Below are positions 1-9,802 of a stretch of 64,000 bases of DNA, piece after piece. The first letter of the stretch is position 1, and every line of letters starts with the position of its first letter. This DNA is from Demequina oxidasica. GTDB taxonomy: Bacteria; Actinomycetota; Actinomycetes; Actinomycetales; Demequinaceae. The position numbers were made by a program, and so were the translations under genes. The stretch is taken from NCBI RefSeq assembly GCF_000975115.1, contig NZ_BBRE01000003.1, forward strand, positions 62,001-126,000, given 5' to 3'. Below the pieces are notes generated by a model that worked only from the letters and a program-made list of their open reading frames with translations, ran no database searches and was not told where the DNA came from.

Positions 1-441
1 GTCATACGTCATGGCGTCGAGCGCGACTTCCTGAAAATCATTTGCTTTGTCGCCAAGGTCGATGGTGTCGACCACCCCGGCCGTGACAAGTGCGCCCAGC
101 CAATCGTGTGCGCCAACGGTGATGTCGGGTCCTTCCCCCGTAGGCACTTGAGCCACGAAATCGTTGCGGAGGTCCTCGAAGTTCTTCTGAACCAAGGTGA
201 CGGTGGCACCCGTGTCGGTCTCGAACTGTTCAGCCGCAGCCTTGAGCGCACCTTCGCGCTCAGCGTCGGTCCACACCACCAGCTCGGCACCGGTGCCGTC
301 GATTGCAGGAGCGTCGGACGGTGACGTCGATGCGGCAGGCGCGGTCGATGCCGACTCCGCGGGCTCCGGGTCAGAACTGCACCCGGCGATCAGGGCTGCG
401 GTCGCGACAAATGCGACGCCAATTCCAAACTTGTTACGCAT
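1..441 (-). CDS. Extracellular sugar-binding lipoprotein (MalE-like), partial
   Basis: This is the N-terminal 147 codons of a solute-binding protein that continues past the left edge of the window. It opens with a lipoprotein signal peptide whose lipobox ends in LIAGC (Cys21), then a Ser/Pro/Ala-rich linker, then the mature fold with ELVVWTDAEREGALKAAAEQ and GPDITVGAHDWLGALVTAGVV, which match the start of maltose/maltodextrin-binding proteins (SBP family 1). The ATG at 439-441 has the strong ribosome site GGAAGGA. It lies 153 bp downstream of the GH42 galactosidase on the same strand; a hairpin at 519-534 in that gap may lower read-through or set transcript levels. Context suggests uptake of lactose or galacto-oligosaccharides for the adjacent galactosidase; the substrate is inferred. 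Permease genes presumably follow outside the window. Confidence 0.85.
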   Translation of the reverse strand, partial: MRNKFGIGVAFVATAALIAGCSSDPEPAESASTAPAASTSPSDAPAIDGTGAELVVWTDAEREGALKAAAEQFETDTGATVTLVQKNFEDLRNDFVAQVPTGEGPDITVGAHDWLGALVTAGVVDTIDLGDKANDFQEVALDAMTYD

Positions 442-594
442 GGATTTTCCTTCCAGAGTGAGGTCGCGCTGTGCGTCTCTGGCGAGATCGCGACATTGCG
501 ATTGGGTACTACGAGCGACGGGTCGGGCGACCCGGCCGCGGGTGGAGAGTGTGAACGCGCCGATGCTTAGGACACCAGCGCCTAGGAAGTCAGG

Positions 595-2628
595 TCAGCG
601 CTCACCGCCTTCGGGTGACTTCGCGGTACGCACAACGGCACATCCGCCGGCGACGATGGTGAGCTCCCGGGCGACGCTGCGACCGGTGAACATTTCAATG
701 CCAGATGCGGGCACTGTGACGGGCGCATCGCAGTGATTGATTGCTATCAGGTAGTCGGCCTCAGGGCTTTGGCGCATCACAACCTCGAGCCCCTCGGGAC
801 TCCCTGCGAGGACCAACCCAGCGTCGGCGTAGGCCGCCGCCATCAAAGGTCCGAGTTCGTCGACGCTCAGATGGGTGCTGACGTACCACCCATGGCCGGC
901 GCCGTGCGAATTGCGCGTGATCGCGGGCGATCCGGCGGCGGGTCCGTCGACGTACGTGCCGATGACTTCTGCGCCATCGAGCACGAGGTCCTCCTGCCAG
1001 GTGTCGGCCGCAAGCGTCAGTCCATCTCCGTGGGTCCAGGCGATCTTTGCGGTCTCGCTCTCACGCATCGGCAGGTATTCGGCGACGGTCACCCCGAGCG
1101 CAGCTTTCAGGGGTGCGCCGTATCCGCCCTCGTGGACAGACTCATGCTCGTCGACGACTCCCGAGAAGTACGACACCACCAGCGTGCCACCTGCCTCGAC
1201 ATACCGCGCAAGGTTTTCGCCGGCATCGGCCGTGAGGAGGTAGGAGGCAGGAGCCACCACCATCTTGTACTTACCGAGGTCCTGAGTGGGGTGTGCGAAG
1301 TCCACCGTCACCCCGTCCCGCCACAGCCGCTCGTAGTAGGTGCGCATGCGCTCGCGGAACTGCGCGTCGTCGGACGGACGCCACTCGAGATCCTGCGCCC
1401 AGAGCGACTCCCAGTCGTACAACACCGCGACATCGGCGTCGACGCGCGATCCCTTCGCCTCCTCGAGCGCTCCAAGCCGTCCGCCAAGGTCCACGACCTC
1501 GCGGAACACGCGGGAGTCCGCGCCGGCGTGCGGCAGCATCGCCGAGTGGAACTTCTCCGCGCCGGAACGTGAGGCCCGCCACTGGAAGAACAGGATTGCA
1601 TCAGCGCCGCGCGCAAAGTGGGAAAGCGAGTTGCGGCACATCTCGCCCGCAGATTTGGCGATGTTGCGGCCCTGCCAGTTCACGGCGGAGGTGGAGTGCT
1701 CCATCAGAATCCAGGGCGCACCGCCCGCGACCGAGCGCGTGAGGTCCGCCGCGAGCGCAAGGCCCACGTGGGACTCGGGGTCCTGAGCCCAGAGGTAATG
1801 GTCGTTGGCGACGATGTCGACCTCGCGAGCCCACTTCCACAGGTCGAGGTTCCACGACTGGTGTGCCATGAAGTTGGTGGTGACGGGCTTGTCGCTAAAG
1901 GCACGGATCGCGTCCCGCTCGGCGCGGTAGCAGGCACGCAGTTGGTCGTCGGTGAACCGCGCCCAGTCGAGCTTCATCGCGGGGTTAGGGGTCGAGGCGG
2001 TAACAGCGGGGGCGATCACGTGATCCCACTGGTCATAGTGCTGGCCCCAGAAGGCGGTGCCCCATGCTGCATTGAGACCGTCGAGCGAGCCGTAGCGGTG
2101 GGCCAGCCATTCACGCCACGCCGCGACCGATGCGGGCGAGAAGTCCTCGCCCACGGGCACACCGTATTCGTTGTGCACGTGCCACATGACAACGCCCGGG
2201 TGGGCTGCGTAGCGCTCGGCAAGTGCGCCGGCGATGCGAGCCACCGCGGTGCGGTACGCCGGGTGCGAATGCGACATCATGCCCCGCGAGCCGAAACCCA
2301 GGGCAACGCCGTCCGCACGCACGGCGCGCGCTTCGGGATAGTTCGCGAACATCCAGGCAGGGGCCGAGGCGGTGGGCGTGCCCAGGTCAACGGAGATGCC
2401 GTTGGTGTGGAGGAGGTCGATGACCTCGTCGAGCCAAGCGAAGTCGAACACACCCTCGCTGATCTCGATCAGACCCCACGAGAAGATGCCAACGCTCACG
2501 AGGTTGACCCCGGCCTCGCGCATCAGCGCGACGTCCTCGTTCCAAGTTGCTCGCGGCCACTGCTCGGGGTTGTAGTCCCCGCCGTAGGCGATGCCTGGAA
2601 CGCTTGGCCAACTGCCTTGCGTCGTCAT
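595..2628 (-). CDS. GH42 beta-galactosidase
   Basis: A 677-residue family 42 glycoside hydrolase, the usual length. It hydrolyses terminal beta-galactosides in the cytoplasm. The N-terminal TIM barrel begins IAYGGDYNPEQWP; the predicted acid/base is Glu154 in WHVHNEYG and the nucleophile Glu310 in ILMEHSTSAVNW, both in the expected contexts. The trimerisation domain (about 390-600) and small C-terminal beta domain follow. There is no signal peptide, so substrate must be imported, consistent with the sugar-binding lipoprotein downstream. The ATG is preceded by AAGGGAG. The intergenic region towards the divergent lacI-type gene carries a perfect 20-bp palindrome, so LacI-family repression is likely. 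The acceptor preference (lactose, galactan fragments, human or plant oligosaccharides) cannot be read from sequence. Confidence 0.93.
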   Translation of the reverse strand: MTTQGSWPSVPGIAYGGDYNPEQWPRATWNEDVALMREAGVNLVSVGIFSWGLIEISEGVFDFAWLDEVIDLLHTNGISVDLGTPTASAPAWMFANYPEARAVRADGVALGFGSRGMMSHSHPAYRTAVARIAGALAERYAAHPGVVMWHVHNEYGVPVGEDFSPASVAAWREWLAHRYGSLDGLNAAWGTAFWGQHYDQWDHVIAPAVTASTPNPAMKLDWARFTDDQLRACYRAERDAIRAFSDKPVTTNFMAHQSWNLDLWKWAREVDIVANDHYLWAQDPESHVGLALAADLTRSVAGGAPWILMEHSTSAVNWQGRNIAKSAGEMCRNSLSHFARGADAILFFQWRASRSGAEKFHSAMLPHAGADSRVFREVVDLGGRLGALEEAKGSRVDADVAVLYDWESLWAQDLEWRPSDDAQFRERMRTYYERLWRDGVTVDFAHPTQDLGKYKMVVAPASYLLTADAGENLARYVEAGGTLVVSYFSGVVDEHESVHEGGYGAPLKAALGVTVAEYLPMRESETAKIAWTHGDGLTLAADTWQEDLVLDGAEVIGTYVDGPAAGSPAITRNSHGAGHGWYVSTHLSVDELGPLMAAAYADAGLVLAGSPEGLEVVMRQSPEADYLIAINHCDAPVTVPASGIEMFTGRSVARELTIVAGGCAVVRTAKSPEGGER

Positions 2629-2687
2629 GCCACTCCCTTGTGTTGATTCGGGCTTTCGGTCGAGTCACTGTGTCGGAACTGTGTCAA

Positions 2688-2707
2688 AACTGTGACCGGT
2701 CACAGTT
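2688..2707. promoter_or_regulatory. LacI-family operator (perfect 20-bp palindrome)
   Basis: The sequence aactgtgaccggtcacagtt is its own reverse complement and has the central CG typical of LacI-family operators. It lies 60 bp upstream of the GH42 start. The half-site aactgtg also recurs at 2677 and, as cactgtg, at 2666, giving three copies at 11-bp spacing on one face of the helix. Confidence 0.8.
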
Positions 2708-2757
2708 CTATCCCAGATTGACGCCGCCCCGCAAGTCGAAAGCCGCCTCGTTACCGA

Positions 2758-2777
2758 ACTGTGACCGTTCCCAGCGT
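2758..2777. promoter_or_regulatory. Second, imperfect LacI-type operator
   Basis: It repeats the left half aactgtgacc of the 2688 operator exactly; the right half matches at 6 of 10 positions. It lies 40 bp upstream of the regulator's own -10 hexamer, so autoregulation or DNA looping between the two sites is possible. Confidence 0.45.
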
Positions 2778-2816
2778 TCTGTTGCCTTCTTTCATGCGAG
2801 CATCCAGAAATGCCGC

Positions 2817-2822
2817 TAGGCT
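2817..2822 (+). promoter_or_regulatory. -10 hexamer of leaderless regulator gene
   Basis: TAGGCT followed by exactly 6 nt and then the GTG start at 2829, with no Shine-Dalgarno sequence. The transcript probably begins at the start codon. Confidence 0.6.
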
Positions 2823-2828
2823 CACCAC

Positions 2829-3845
2829 GTGGAAACCACGCCGACAAGCAAACGCAAGCCGACCATCCGCGATGTCGCGGCGGCGGCTGGCGTCTCCCGT
2901 GGGACGGTCTCCCGCGTCATCAACGGCGGCCACTGGGTCTCGCCCGACGCCAAGGCCGCCGTCGACCAGGCCATCAAGACCACCGGCTACTACGCCAACG
3001 CGGCCGCCCGCAGCCTCGCCACCGGTCGATCCAACTCGGTCGCCTTTCTACTAACTGAGCCACAGCACCTGCTGTTCGCGGATCCCACGTTCTCACTGCT
3101 CCTACGAGGTGCAGCACAGGAACTTTCGCAGCGTCATATGACCCTGGTCCTGCTCGTCGCGGGAACGCCCGAGGAGCACGTTAATGTGGCGCAGTACCTG
3201 GGTGCTGGCCACGTCGACGGCGTGCTGCTGATCTCCTCCCACGAGTCCGACCCGCTGCTCGAGTCGTTGATCGCCACCGGCGTGCCCACCGTCGCCTGTG
3301 GAATCCCGCTCGGCCACGCGAGTGACATGCCCACAGTCTCGGTGGACGAGATTGTCTCCGCGCGCACCGCCACCCGCCACCTCGTGGAGCGCGGTAACCA
3401 GCGCATCGGCATGATTACAGGCCCCGCCGACACCCCCGGCGGCCGTTACCGACTCGTGGGCTTCCGCGAGGAATTGGGCGACAATTTTGATCCGAACCTC
3501 GTCGAGCCCGGCGATTACTCCATGGCGTCCGGCGCCGCAGCAATGGCGGCGCTGCTCGAGCGCGCCCCCGACATCGACGCCGTGTTCGCCGCATCTGATT
3601 CCATGGCCGCAGGCGCGGTGGGCGTCCTCCGCAAGGCTGGCAAGCGCATTCCTGAGGATGTCTCGGTGATTGGATTCGACGACTCCGGGCTCGCCCTGAC
3701 CGTCGAGCCGCCGCTGACCACCATGCGCCAGCCGTTCGAACAGATCAGCTCGGAAATGGTCGGGCTGCTGCTGCACGTGATTGAAGGCGGCACCAGCAAG
3801 TCCGTCACGCTTCCCACAAGCCTGGTGGTCCGCGACAGCACTTAA
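2829..3845 (+). CDS. LacI-family transcriptional regulator
   Basis: A 338-residue repressor of normal LacI-family length. The N-terminal helix-turn-helix reads TIRDVAAAAGVSRGTVSRVINGGHWVSPDAKAAV (about residues 12-46), with the hinge NAAARSLATGRSNSVAFLL, followed by a periplasmic-binding-protein-like effector domain (about 62-338) ending in DVSVIGFDDSGLA. The GTG start is chosen because it gives the canonical TIRDVA register and lies 6 nt behind a TANNNT box. It is transcribed away from the GH42 gene, with operators between them, so it most likely represses the galactosidase operon and responds to a galactoside or its hydrolysis product. The downstream glgE starts 67 bp later from its own promoter, so I do not assign it to this regulator. 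Confidence 0.93.
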   Translation: METTPTSKRKPTIRDVAAAAGVSRGTVSRVINGGHWVSPDAKAAVDQAIKTTGYYANAAARSLATGRSNSVAFLLTEPQHLLFADPTFSLLLRGAAQELSQRHMTLVLLVAGTPEEHVNVAQYLGAGHVDGVLLISSHESDPLLESLIATGVPTVACGIPLGHASDMPTVSVDEIVSARTATRHLVERGNQRIGMITGPADTPGGRYRLVGFREELGDNFDPNLVEPGDYSMASGAAAMAALLERAPDIDAVFAASDSMAAGAVGVLRKAGKRIPEDVSVIGFDDSGLALTVEPPLTTMRQPFEQISSEMVGLLLHVIEGGTSKSVTLPTSLVVRDST

Positions 3846-3900
3846 GTAAACCTTTGTGCTCAGGCCCGCCGTGTGGCTACCCAGCAAGCCCGATGACCGG

Positions 3901-3906
3901 TAGGTT
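3901..3906 (+). promoter_or_regulatory. -10 hexamer of leaderless glgE operon
   Basis: TAGGTT, 6 nt, then the glgE ATG at 3913. No Shine-Dalgarno sequence is present in the gap. Confidence 0.6.
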
Positions 3907-3912
3907 CGGTGC

Positions 3913-5907
3913 ATGGAGCACTCAAGCGACATGTCCGTTGGACGCATCCCGATCGTAGGCGTCCAGCCTTCGCTCGAGGAGGGACGTTGGCCCGCCAAGG
4001 CCGTCGTCGGCGAGGCCGTCCCCATCACGGCGACCATCTTCCGCGAGGGTCACGACGCCGAAGGGGCCACGGTCGTTGTCACCGTTCCCGGCGGCGTCGA
4101 GCATATTCTGCCGATGCCGCTCGACGACTTTGGCAACAGCCGCTACCAGGTGTCATTCGTCCCTCAGCACGAGGGCCCCCACCTGTTCCGTGTTGAGGCC
4201 TGGTCAAATCCCTACTCCACGTGGGCCCATGCGGCTGAGCTCAAGGTTGCCGCGGGCGTCGACGTCCAACTGATGCTGGACGAGGGCGTTGAGGTGCTCA
4301 CGCGCGCTATTGCCGAGGTCAAGCGTCCGGCCGCCAGTCAGAAGTTACTGAAGTCGGCCGTTGCCGCACTGTCAAACAAAATGCTGGCGCCCGATGCGCG
4401 GCTCGCCCCAGCGGTGTCTGGTGCCGTCAAGGATGTCCTCACCGCCGCGCCGTTGCGCGATTGGGTAACCACCTCGAACACGTACCCACTGCTCGTTGAG
4501 CGCGAACGTGCTCTCGCGTCGTCCTGGTACGAGATCTTTCCTCGTTCCGAGGGGGCGCGACAGAACAAGCGCACCGGTGCGTGGACATCGGGCACGTTCA
4601 CCACCGCGGCGAAGCGCCTGCCCGGCATTGCCGCCATGGGGTTCGACGTCGTGTACTTGACGCCGATCCACCCCATCGGCACCACTCACCGCAAGGGCCG
4701 CAACAACTCGCTCACGTGCGAGCCAGGCGACCCAGGAAGTCCATACGCGATCGGCGCAGCCGAGGGCGGTCACGACGCGATCCATCCGGACCTGGGCACC
4801 ATGCGTACGTTCAAGAACTTCGTCAAGAAGGCCCGCGAGAATGACCTCGAGGTGGCCCTGGACCTCGCGCTCCAGTGCTCCCCCGACCACCCTTGGGTCA
4901 CGGACCACCCCGAGTGGTTCACCACGCAGCTCGATGGAACCATCGCCTACGCGGAGAACCCTCCCAAGAAGTACCAGGATATTTATCCGTTGAACTTCGA
5001 CAATGACCCGCAGGGCGTCTCCCAAGCAGTGCGCGACGTGCTGCAGGTGTGGATCGATGCCGGCGTCACGCTCTTCCGCGTGGACAATCCGCACACCAAG
5101 CCGCTGACCTTCTGGGAATGGCTACTCGCGGACATCGCCAGGGACCACCCCAACGTGATCTTCCTGTCCGAGGCGTTTACTCGGCCGGCGATGATGCACA
5201 CGCTCGCCAAGATTGGCTTCCACCAGAGCTACACCTACTTCACGTGGCGTCAGAGCGCCGCGGAGATGGCAGAGTACCTCGAGGAATTGGCGGGTGAGAG
5301 CTCGTTCTACATGCGCCCTAACTTCTGGCCCACTACGCACGACATTCTGACGCCGGATATGCAACGCGGCGGCGCGCCCATGTTCAAGATGCGGGCAGTG
5401 CTCGCGGCAACAGCCTCCCCCTCGTTCGGCATCTACACCGGCTACGAGTTCGTCGAGAACGTGCCGCGGCCCGGTGTCGAGGAGCAGATCGACAACGAGA
5501 AGTACGAGTACAAACCGCGCGACTGGTCCCGAGCAGACGACTACGGTCTTGAGACGCTGCTCACCACTCTCAACGCGCAGCGAGCAGCTCACCCGGCGCT
5601 GCGCCGGCAGCGTGGACTGCACGTTCACACCACGAACAACCCAAATATTCTCTGCTTCAGCCGGTATGTCTCAGCCGAGGATTCACCCACTGGCAAGGCC
5701 GATGCGGTCATTACGATTGTGAGCTTCGACACCGACGTCGTGCACGATGCAGTGGTGACCTTCGACATGGCCGCCATCGGATTGACCGAGGAGGACGCCA
5801 TCACAGTCGATGACGCTCTCACCGGCGCAACCTACACCTGGGGTCGCGAGTTTTACGTGCGGCTTGACCCCGCGGTGACAACGGCGCACGTTGCAGGGGT
5901 GAGATAA
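3913..5907 (+). CDS. glgE: Alpha-1,4-glucan:maltose-1-phosphate maltosyltransferase
   Basis: A 664-residue GlgE (GH13 subfamily 3), full length for the family. It transfers maltosyl units from alpha-maltose 1-phosphate to the non-reducing end of alpha-glucans. The N-terminal beta-sandwich and dimerisation segment (about 10-205) starts RIPIVGVQPSLEEGRWPAKA, a GlgE hallmark. The catalytic barrel shows the nucleophile Asp391 in FRVDNPHTKP, acid/base Glu420 in FLSEAFTRP and Asp477 in PTTHD, each offset by 3 from the Streptomyces coelicolor enzyme as I recall it. The operon continues with treS 3 nt downstream and then glgB. Transcription is probably leaderless from the -10 box at 3901. The usual partner maltokinase (pep2) is not in this cluster. 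Confidence 0.96.
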   Translation: MEHSSDMSVGRIPIVGVQPSLEEGRWPAKAVVGEAVPITATIFREGHDAEGATVVVTVPGGVEHILPMPLDDFGNSRYQVSFVPQHEGPHLFRVEAWSNPYSTWAHAAELKVAAGVDVQLMLDEGVEVLTRAIAEVKRPAASQKLLKSAVAALSNKMLAPDARLAPAVSGAVKDVLTAAPLRDWVTTSNTYPLLVERERALASSWYEIFPRSEGARQNKRTGAWTSGTFTTAAKRLPGIAAMGFDVVYLTPIHPIGTTHRKGRNNSLTCEPGDPGSPYAIGAAEGGHDAIHPDLGTMRTFKNFVKKARENDLEVALDLALQCSPDHPWVTDHPEWFTTQLDGTIAYAENPPKKYQDIYPLNFDNDPQGVSQAVRDVLQVWIDAGVTLFRVDNPHTKPLTFWEWLLADIARDHPNVIFLSEAFTRPAMMHTLAKIGFHQSYTYFTWRQSAAEMAEYLEELAGESSFYMRPNFWPTTHDILTPDMQRGGAPMFKMRAVLAATASPSFGIYTGYEFVENVPRPGVEEQIDNEKYEYKPRDWSRADDYGLETLLTTLNAQRAAHPALRRQRGLHVHTTNNPNILCFSRYVSAEDSPTGKADAVITIVSFDTDVVHDAVVTFDMAAIGLTEEDAITVDDALTGATYTWGREFYVRLDPAVTTAHVAGVR

Positions 5908-5910
5908 CTC

Positions 5911-7596
5911 ATGAAGGAATTGCTGAAGTCCCTTCCAAAACGAGACCGCGATCTCACTAACGACCCACTTTGGTACCGCAATGCGGTGTTCTACGAGGTC
6001 ATGGTCCGCGCCTTCCACGACAGCGACGGCGACGGCATCGGCGATCTCCGTGGCCTCATCAAGAGACTTGATTACCTTGCGTGGCTGGGCGTCGACGCGC
6101 TGTGGCTGCCGCCGTTCTACCCCTCGCCGATGCGCGATGGCGGCTACGACGTCGCGGACTACCGCGGCATCGACCCCCGCTACGGCACCATGCGCGACTT
6201 CGAGAAGCTCATCAAGGAAGTCCACAAGCGCGGCATGCGCATCACGATCGACCTCGTGATGAACCACACCTCGGACCAGCACCCCTGGTTCCAGGCGTCA
6301 CGCACCGACCCGGACGGCCCCTACGGCGACTACTACGTGTGGTCAGACACGGACCAGAAGTGGACCGATGCGCGCATCATCTTTACCGATGTCGAAACGT
6401 CCAACTGGGCCTGGGATGCGCATCGTGAGCAGTATTACTGGCACCGCTTCTACTCACACCAGCCGGACCTCAACTTTGAGAACCCCGCCGTGCAGCAGGA
6501 GATGTTCGACATTGCTCGCTTCTGGCTCAAGAAGGGCATCGACGGCTTCCGCCTCGACGCCGTGCCGTACCTGTTCGAGGACGAGGACAATTCCGGCGAA
6601 AACGACCCCCGTACTCACCAGTTCCTGCGTGACCTGCGCAAAATGGTGGACACCGAGTTCCCCGGTGCGGTGCTGCTTGCGGAGGCCAACCAGCCTCCAC
6701 ACGAGGCCGCCGAGTACTTTGGCACTGAGGAAGAGCCGGAGTGCCACATGTGCTTCCACTTCCCAGTCATGCCCCGCATTTTCCACTCCCTCAAGGCAGA
6801 GGACGCGACGCGTCTGCGAGAAGTGCTGCACGACACCCCTGTGCCTCCGGCCAAGGGTCAGTGGTCAACGTTCCTGCGCAATCACGATGAGCTCACGCTC
6901 GAGATGGTCAGTGAGGACGAGCGGCACCAGATGTTCGATTGGTACGCGCCTCATCCACAGATGAAGGCGCACACCGGCATTCGTCGCCGGCTCGCGCCCC
7001 TGCTGGACAACTCCGAGCAGGCACTTGAACTCGCTCACGCGTTGATCCTGTCACTGCCGGGTACGCCCTGCCTGTACTACGGCGACGAGATCGCGATGGG
7101 CGACAACGTCTGGCTACCCGATCGAGACTCGGTGCGCACGCCAATGCAATGGACACCCGACCGCAATGCGGGGTTCTCTGACGCTGACCCGGGTGCGCTG
7201 TATCTGCCCACTGTGCAGTCGCTGCTGTTCCACTACAACGGGGTCAACATCGAGCGCTCGCTCATGCAGCCCACATCGCTGCTCTTCTGGATGCGGCGGT
7301 TCCTCAAGGCACGAGCCGAGCACCCCGCGTTTTCCGATGGTGGCTATAAGGATGTGCCGTCGGACAACCCTGCCGTGTTCTCCTTCCTGCGCACCCACGA
7401 GGACGAGTCTGTGTTGGTGGCGATGAACTTCTCCACGCACCAATCATCAGCGCTACTCACGCTCGAGGATTACGCCGGCGGTAAAGTCAAAACCATCATC
7501 TCAAAGACGCCATTCCAGGACGTCGGCGACGATGGCACACTACGTCTGACGTTTGGTCCGCAGTCCTTCTATTGGTTGGTGGTTAAGCATGCCTAG
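5911..7596 (+). CDS. treS: Trehalose synthase / maltose alpha-D-glucosyltransferase
   Basis: A 561-residue GH13 enzyme that interconverts trehalose and maltose. The family motifs are intact: [17 protein letters not shown] (110-127), the nucleophile Asp216 in [13 protein letters not shown], acid/base Glu258 in VLLAEANQ and the transition-state Asp326 in FLRNHDEL. The protein ends at a normal TreS length, so it is not a TreS-Pep2 fusion. It starts 3 nt after glgE and its last 8 nt overlap the glgB start, so the three genes are translationally coupled. In other actinomycetes TreS supplies maltose to a maltokinase that makes maltose 1-phosphate for GlgE; here the kinase must be encoded elsewhere or the route differs. 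Confidence 0.95.
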   Translation: MKELLKSLPKRDRDLTNDPLWYRNAVFYEVMVRAFHDSDGDGIGDLRGLIKRLDYLAWLGVDALWLPPFYPSPMRDGGYDVADYRGIDPRYGTMRDFEKLIKEVHKRGMRITIDLVMNHTSDQHPWFQASRTDPDGPYGDYYVWSDTDQKWTDARIIFTDVETSNWAWDAHREQYYWHRFYSHQPDLNFENPAVQQEMFDIARFWLKKGIDGFRLDAVPYLFEDEDNSGENDPRTHQFLRDLRKMVDTEFPGAVLLAEANQPPHEAAEYFGTEEEPECHMCFHFPVMPRIFHSLKAEDATRLREVLHDTPVPPAKGQWSTFLRNHDELTLEMVSEDERHQMFDWYAPHPQMKAHTGIRRRLAPLLDNSEQALELAHALILSLPGTPCLYYGDEIAMGDNVWLPDRDSVRTPMQWTPDRNAGFSDADPGALYLPTVQSLLFHYNGVNIERSLMQPTSLLFWMRRFLKARAEHPAFSDGGYKDVPSDNPAVFSFLRTHEDESVLVAMNFSTHQSSALLTLEDYAGGKVKTIISKTPFQDVGDDGTLRLTFGPQSFYWLVVKHA

Positions 7597-9757
7597 CGGC
7601 GTAGACAAGGCAATTCTTCACGACATCGCTGCTGGCACGCATCACGAGCCCCACGCAGTCCTTGGCCCACACGTTGGCGCAGACGGCGTGGCCATCCGCG
7701 TGCTCCGGCCGCTGGCCTCCGTAGTCGAGATAGAGACGCTTGACGGTACCTACAGTGCAACCCACGAGCATGAGGGGGTGTGGGTCGCACACCTACCCGG
7801 CACTGACGCTCCCGACTACCGCGTGCACGTGACTTACGACGGCCAGCCGGTCGTGACTGACGATCCGTATCGCTTCCTGCCCTCCACCGGTGAACTCGAC
7901 CTGCACTTGATCCGCGAGGGGCGCCATGAGCGCCTGTGGGACGTGCTGGGCGCGAATGTCAAGACGTACCCCTCCGTGCTTGGAGACGTCCACGGCACCG
8001 CCTTCGCAGTGTGGGCGCCTAACGCCCGCGCCGTTCGCATCGTTGGCAGTTTCAACATGTGGCAGGGGGCAACCCACGCCATGCGCTCGCTGGGCGCATC
8101 CGGAGTTTGGGAACTGTTCGTACCCGGAATTGGCGACGGCACCCCGTACAAGTACGAAGTGCTCGGCAAGGACGGCCGCTGGCAGCAGAAGGCCGACCCC
8201 ATGGCACGTCGCACCGAGGTGCCGCCACAAACTGCTTCGATCGTCACCCAGACGGCATACGCCTGGAACGACGACGAGTGGATGGAGAAGCGCGCTTACA
8301 GCGAGCCGCATCGCGAGGCAATGAGCGTCTACGAGGTGCACCTTGGCTCGTGGCGCCAAGGGCTCAATTACCGCGACCTCGCAACCGAGCTGGTCGCGTA
8401 CGTCAAGGAACTCGGGTTCACCCACGTCGAGTTCATGCCCGTCATGGAACACCCCTTCGGTGGGTCCTGGGGTTACCAGGTGACGTCGTACTACGCGCCT
8501 ACTGCGCGTTTTGGCACTCCAGATGAGTTCCGCTTCCTAGTGGACGCACTCCACCAGGCAGACATCGGCGTATTGCTGGACTGGGTCCCCGGACACTTCC
8601 CCAAGGACGAGTGGGCACTTGGCCGCTTTGACGGCACCCCCCTGTACGAGCACCCGGATCCTCTCCGCGGCGAACAACCAGACTGGGGAACCTACATCTT
8701 TGACTTCGGTCGTCCCGAGGTCCGCAACTTCCTGGTCGCCAACGCGATCTACTGGCTCAAGGAATTCCACGCCGACGGCCTGCGGGTAGACGCCGTCGCC
8801 TCGATCCTCTACCTGGACTACTCCCGTCAGCCAGGCCAGTGGCGCCCGAATATCCACGGTGGCCGCGAGAACCTTGACGCCATTGCCTTCCTGCAGGAGG
8901 CCAACGCGACGGCGTACCGCAATTGCCCCGGCATTGTCATGGTCGCCGAGGAGTCCACCGCCTTCCCCGGTGTCACGCAGGCCACCAGCAGCGGTGGCCT
9001 GGGCTTTGGGCTCAAGTGGAACATGGGGTGGATGAACGACACCCTGAAGTATGTGGGCGAGGATCCGGTCAACCGATCTCACCACCACCACTCAGTCACG
9101 TTCTCGCTCATGTATGCCTTCTCCGAGCAGTTCATGCTGCCCATCAGCCATGACGAGGTCGTTCACGGCAAGGGCTCCCTCTGGGAGCGGATGCCCGGCG
9201 ATGCCTGGCAGAAGGCTGCCGGCGCTCGAGCCCTCTTCGCGTACCAGTGGACCCACCCCGGCAAGCAGCTCATCTTCCAAGGCTGCGAGATTGGCCAGGA
9301 GGCCGAATGGTCCGAGGGCCGATCGCTTGACTGGTGGCAGCTCGAAGACCCCCTCCACGCCGGAATCAAGGACCTCGTGCGGGACCTCAACGGGCTATAC
9401 AAGCGCTACCCGTCTCTTTGGCAGGACGACTCCAGCCCTCAAGGCTTCCAATGGATTGACGCCGACGACGCACAGCATTGCGTGCTGTCCTTCATCCGCT
9501 ACGACGACGATCGCAACCCCGTAGTGGTGGTGATCAACTTTGCCGGCGTCCCGCACGAGAACTACAAACTGCCGATGCCACTGGCCGGCGAGTGGGACGA
9601 GGTGCTCAACAGCGACTCCGAAGCTTATGGTGGTTCGGGCGTAGGAAACCTCGGTCAGGTGAAAGCCAAGAGCAAGGCCGCTGGCGGCTTCCCCGCCTCG
9701 GCAACCGTGCGGCTGCCTCCACTCGGCGCAGTGGTCTTCGCCCCCAAGCAGGGCTAG
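7589..9757 (+). CDS. glgB: 1,4-alpha-glucan branching enzyme
   Basis: A 722-residue branching enzyme that introduces alpha-1,6 branches into the glucan extended by GlgE. I use the ATG at 7589, which overlaps treS by 8 nt; an upstream in-frame start at 7553 would add 12 residues read from inside treS. Two N-terminal CBM48-like modules (about 20-105 and 130-225) precede the GH13 barrel. The catalytic residues are Asp401 in [17 protein letters not shown], Glu454 in VAEEST and Asp522 in [10 protein letters not shown]. The C-terminal all-beta domain ends near [13 protein letters not shown]. It is the last gene of the operon; a strong hairpin follows at once. Confidence 0.96.
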   Translation: MPSGVDKAILHDIAAGTHHEPHAVLGPHVGADGVAIRVLRPLASVVEIETLDGTYSATHEHEGVWVAHLPGTDAPDYRVHVTYDGQPVVTDDPYRFLPSTGELDLHLIREGRHERLWDVLGANVKTYPSVLGDVHGTAFAVWAPNARAVRIVGSFNMWQGATHAMRSLGASGVWELFVPGIGDGTPYKYEVLGKDGRWQQKADPMARRTEVPPQTASIVTQTAYAWNDDEWMEKRAYSEPHREAMSVYEVHLGSWRQGLNYRDLATELVAYVKELGFTHVEFMPVMEHPFGGSWGYQVTSYYAPTARFGTPDEFRFLVDALHQADIGVLLDWVPGHFPKDEWALGRFDGTPLYEHPDPLRGEQPDWGTYIFDFGRPEVRNFLVANAIYWLKEFHADGLRVDAVASILYLDYSRQPGQWRPNIHGGRENLDAIAFLQEANATAYRNCPGIVMVAEESTAFPGVTQATSSGGLGFGLKWNMGWMNDTLKYVGEDPVNRSHHHHSVTFSLMYAFSEQFMLPISHDEVVHGKGSLWERMPGDAWQKAAGARALFAYQWTHPGKQLIFQGCEIGQEAEWSEGRSLDWWQLEDPLHAGIKDLVRDLNGLYKRYPSLWQDDSSPQGFQWIDADDAQHCVLSFIRYDDDRNPVVVVINFAGVPHENYKLPMPLAGEWDEVLNSDSEAYGGSGVGNLGQVKAKSKAAGGFPASATVRLPPLGAVVFAPKQG

Positions 9758-9759
9758 GA

Positions 9760-9792
9760 AGTACAGCGCCGACCATGTGTCGGCGCTGTACT
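9760..9792. terminator. Bidirectional hairpin terminator between glgB and cnoX-like gene
   Basis: Perfect 14-bp arms (agtacagcgccgac and its complement) with a 5-nt loop, placed between two convergent genes, so it can end transcription from both sides. No clear T tract. Confidence 0.75.
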
Positions 9793-9802
9793 CGCCTCTG
9801 GT

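Noticed and set aside
1618-2646. Antisense frame of 342 codons over the GH42 gene
   Set aside because: Same explanation; the GH42 reading has all catalytic motifs.
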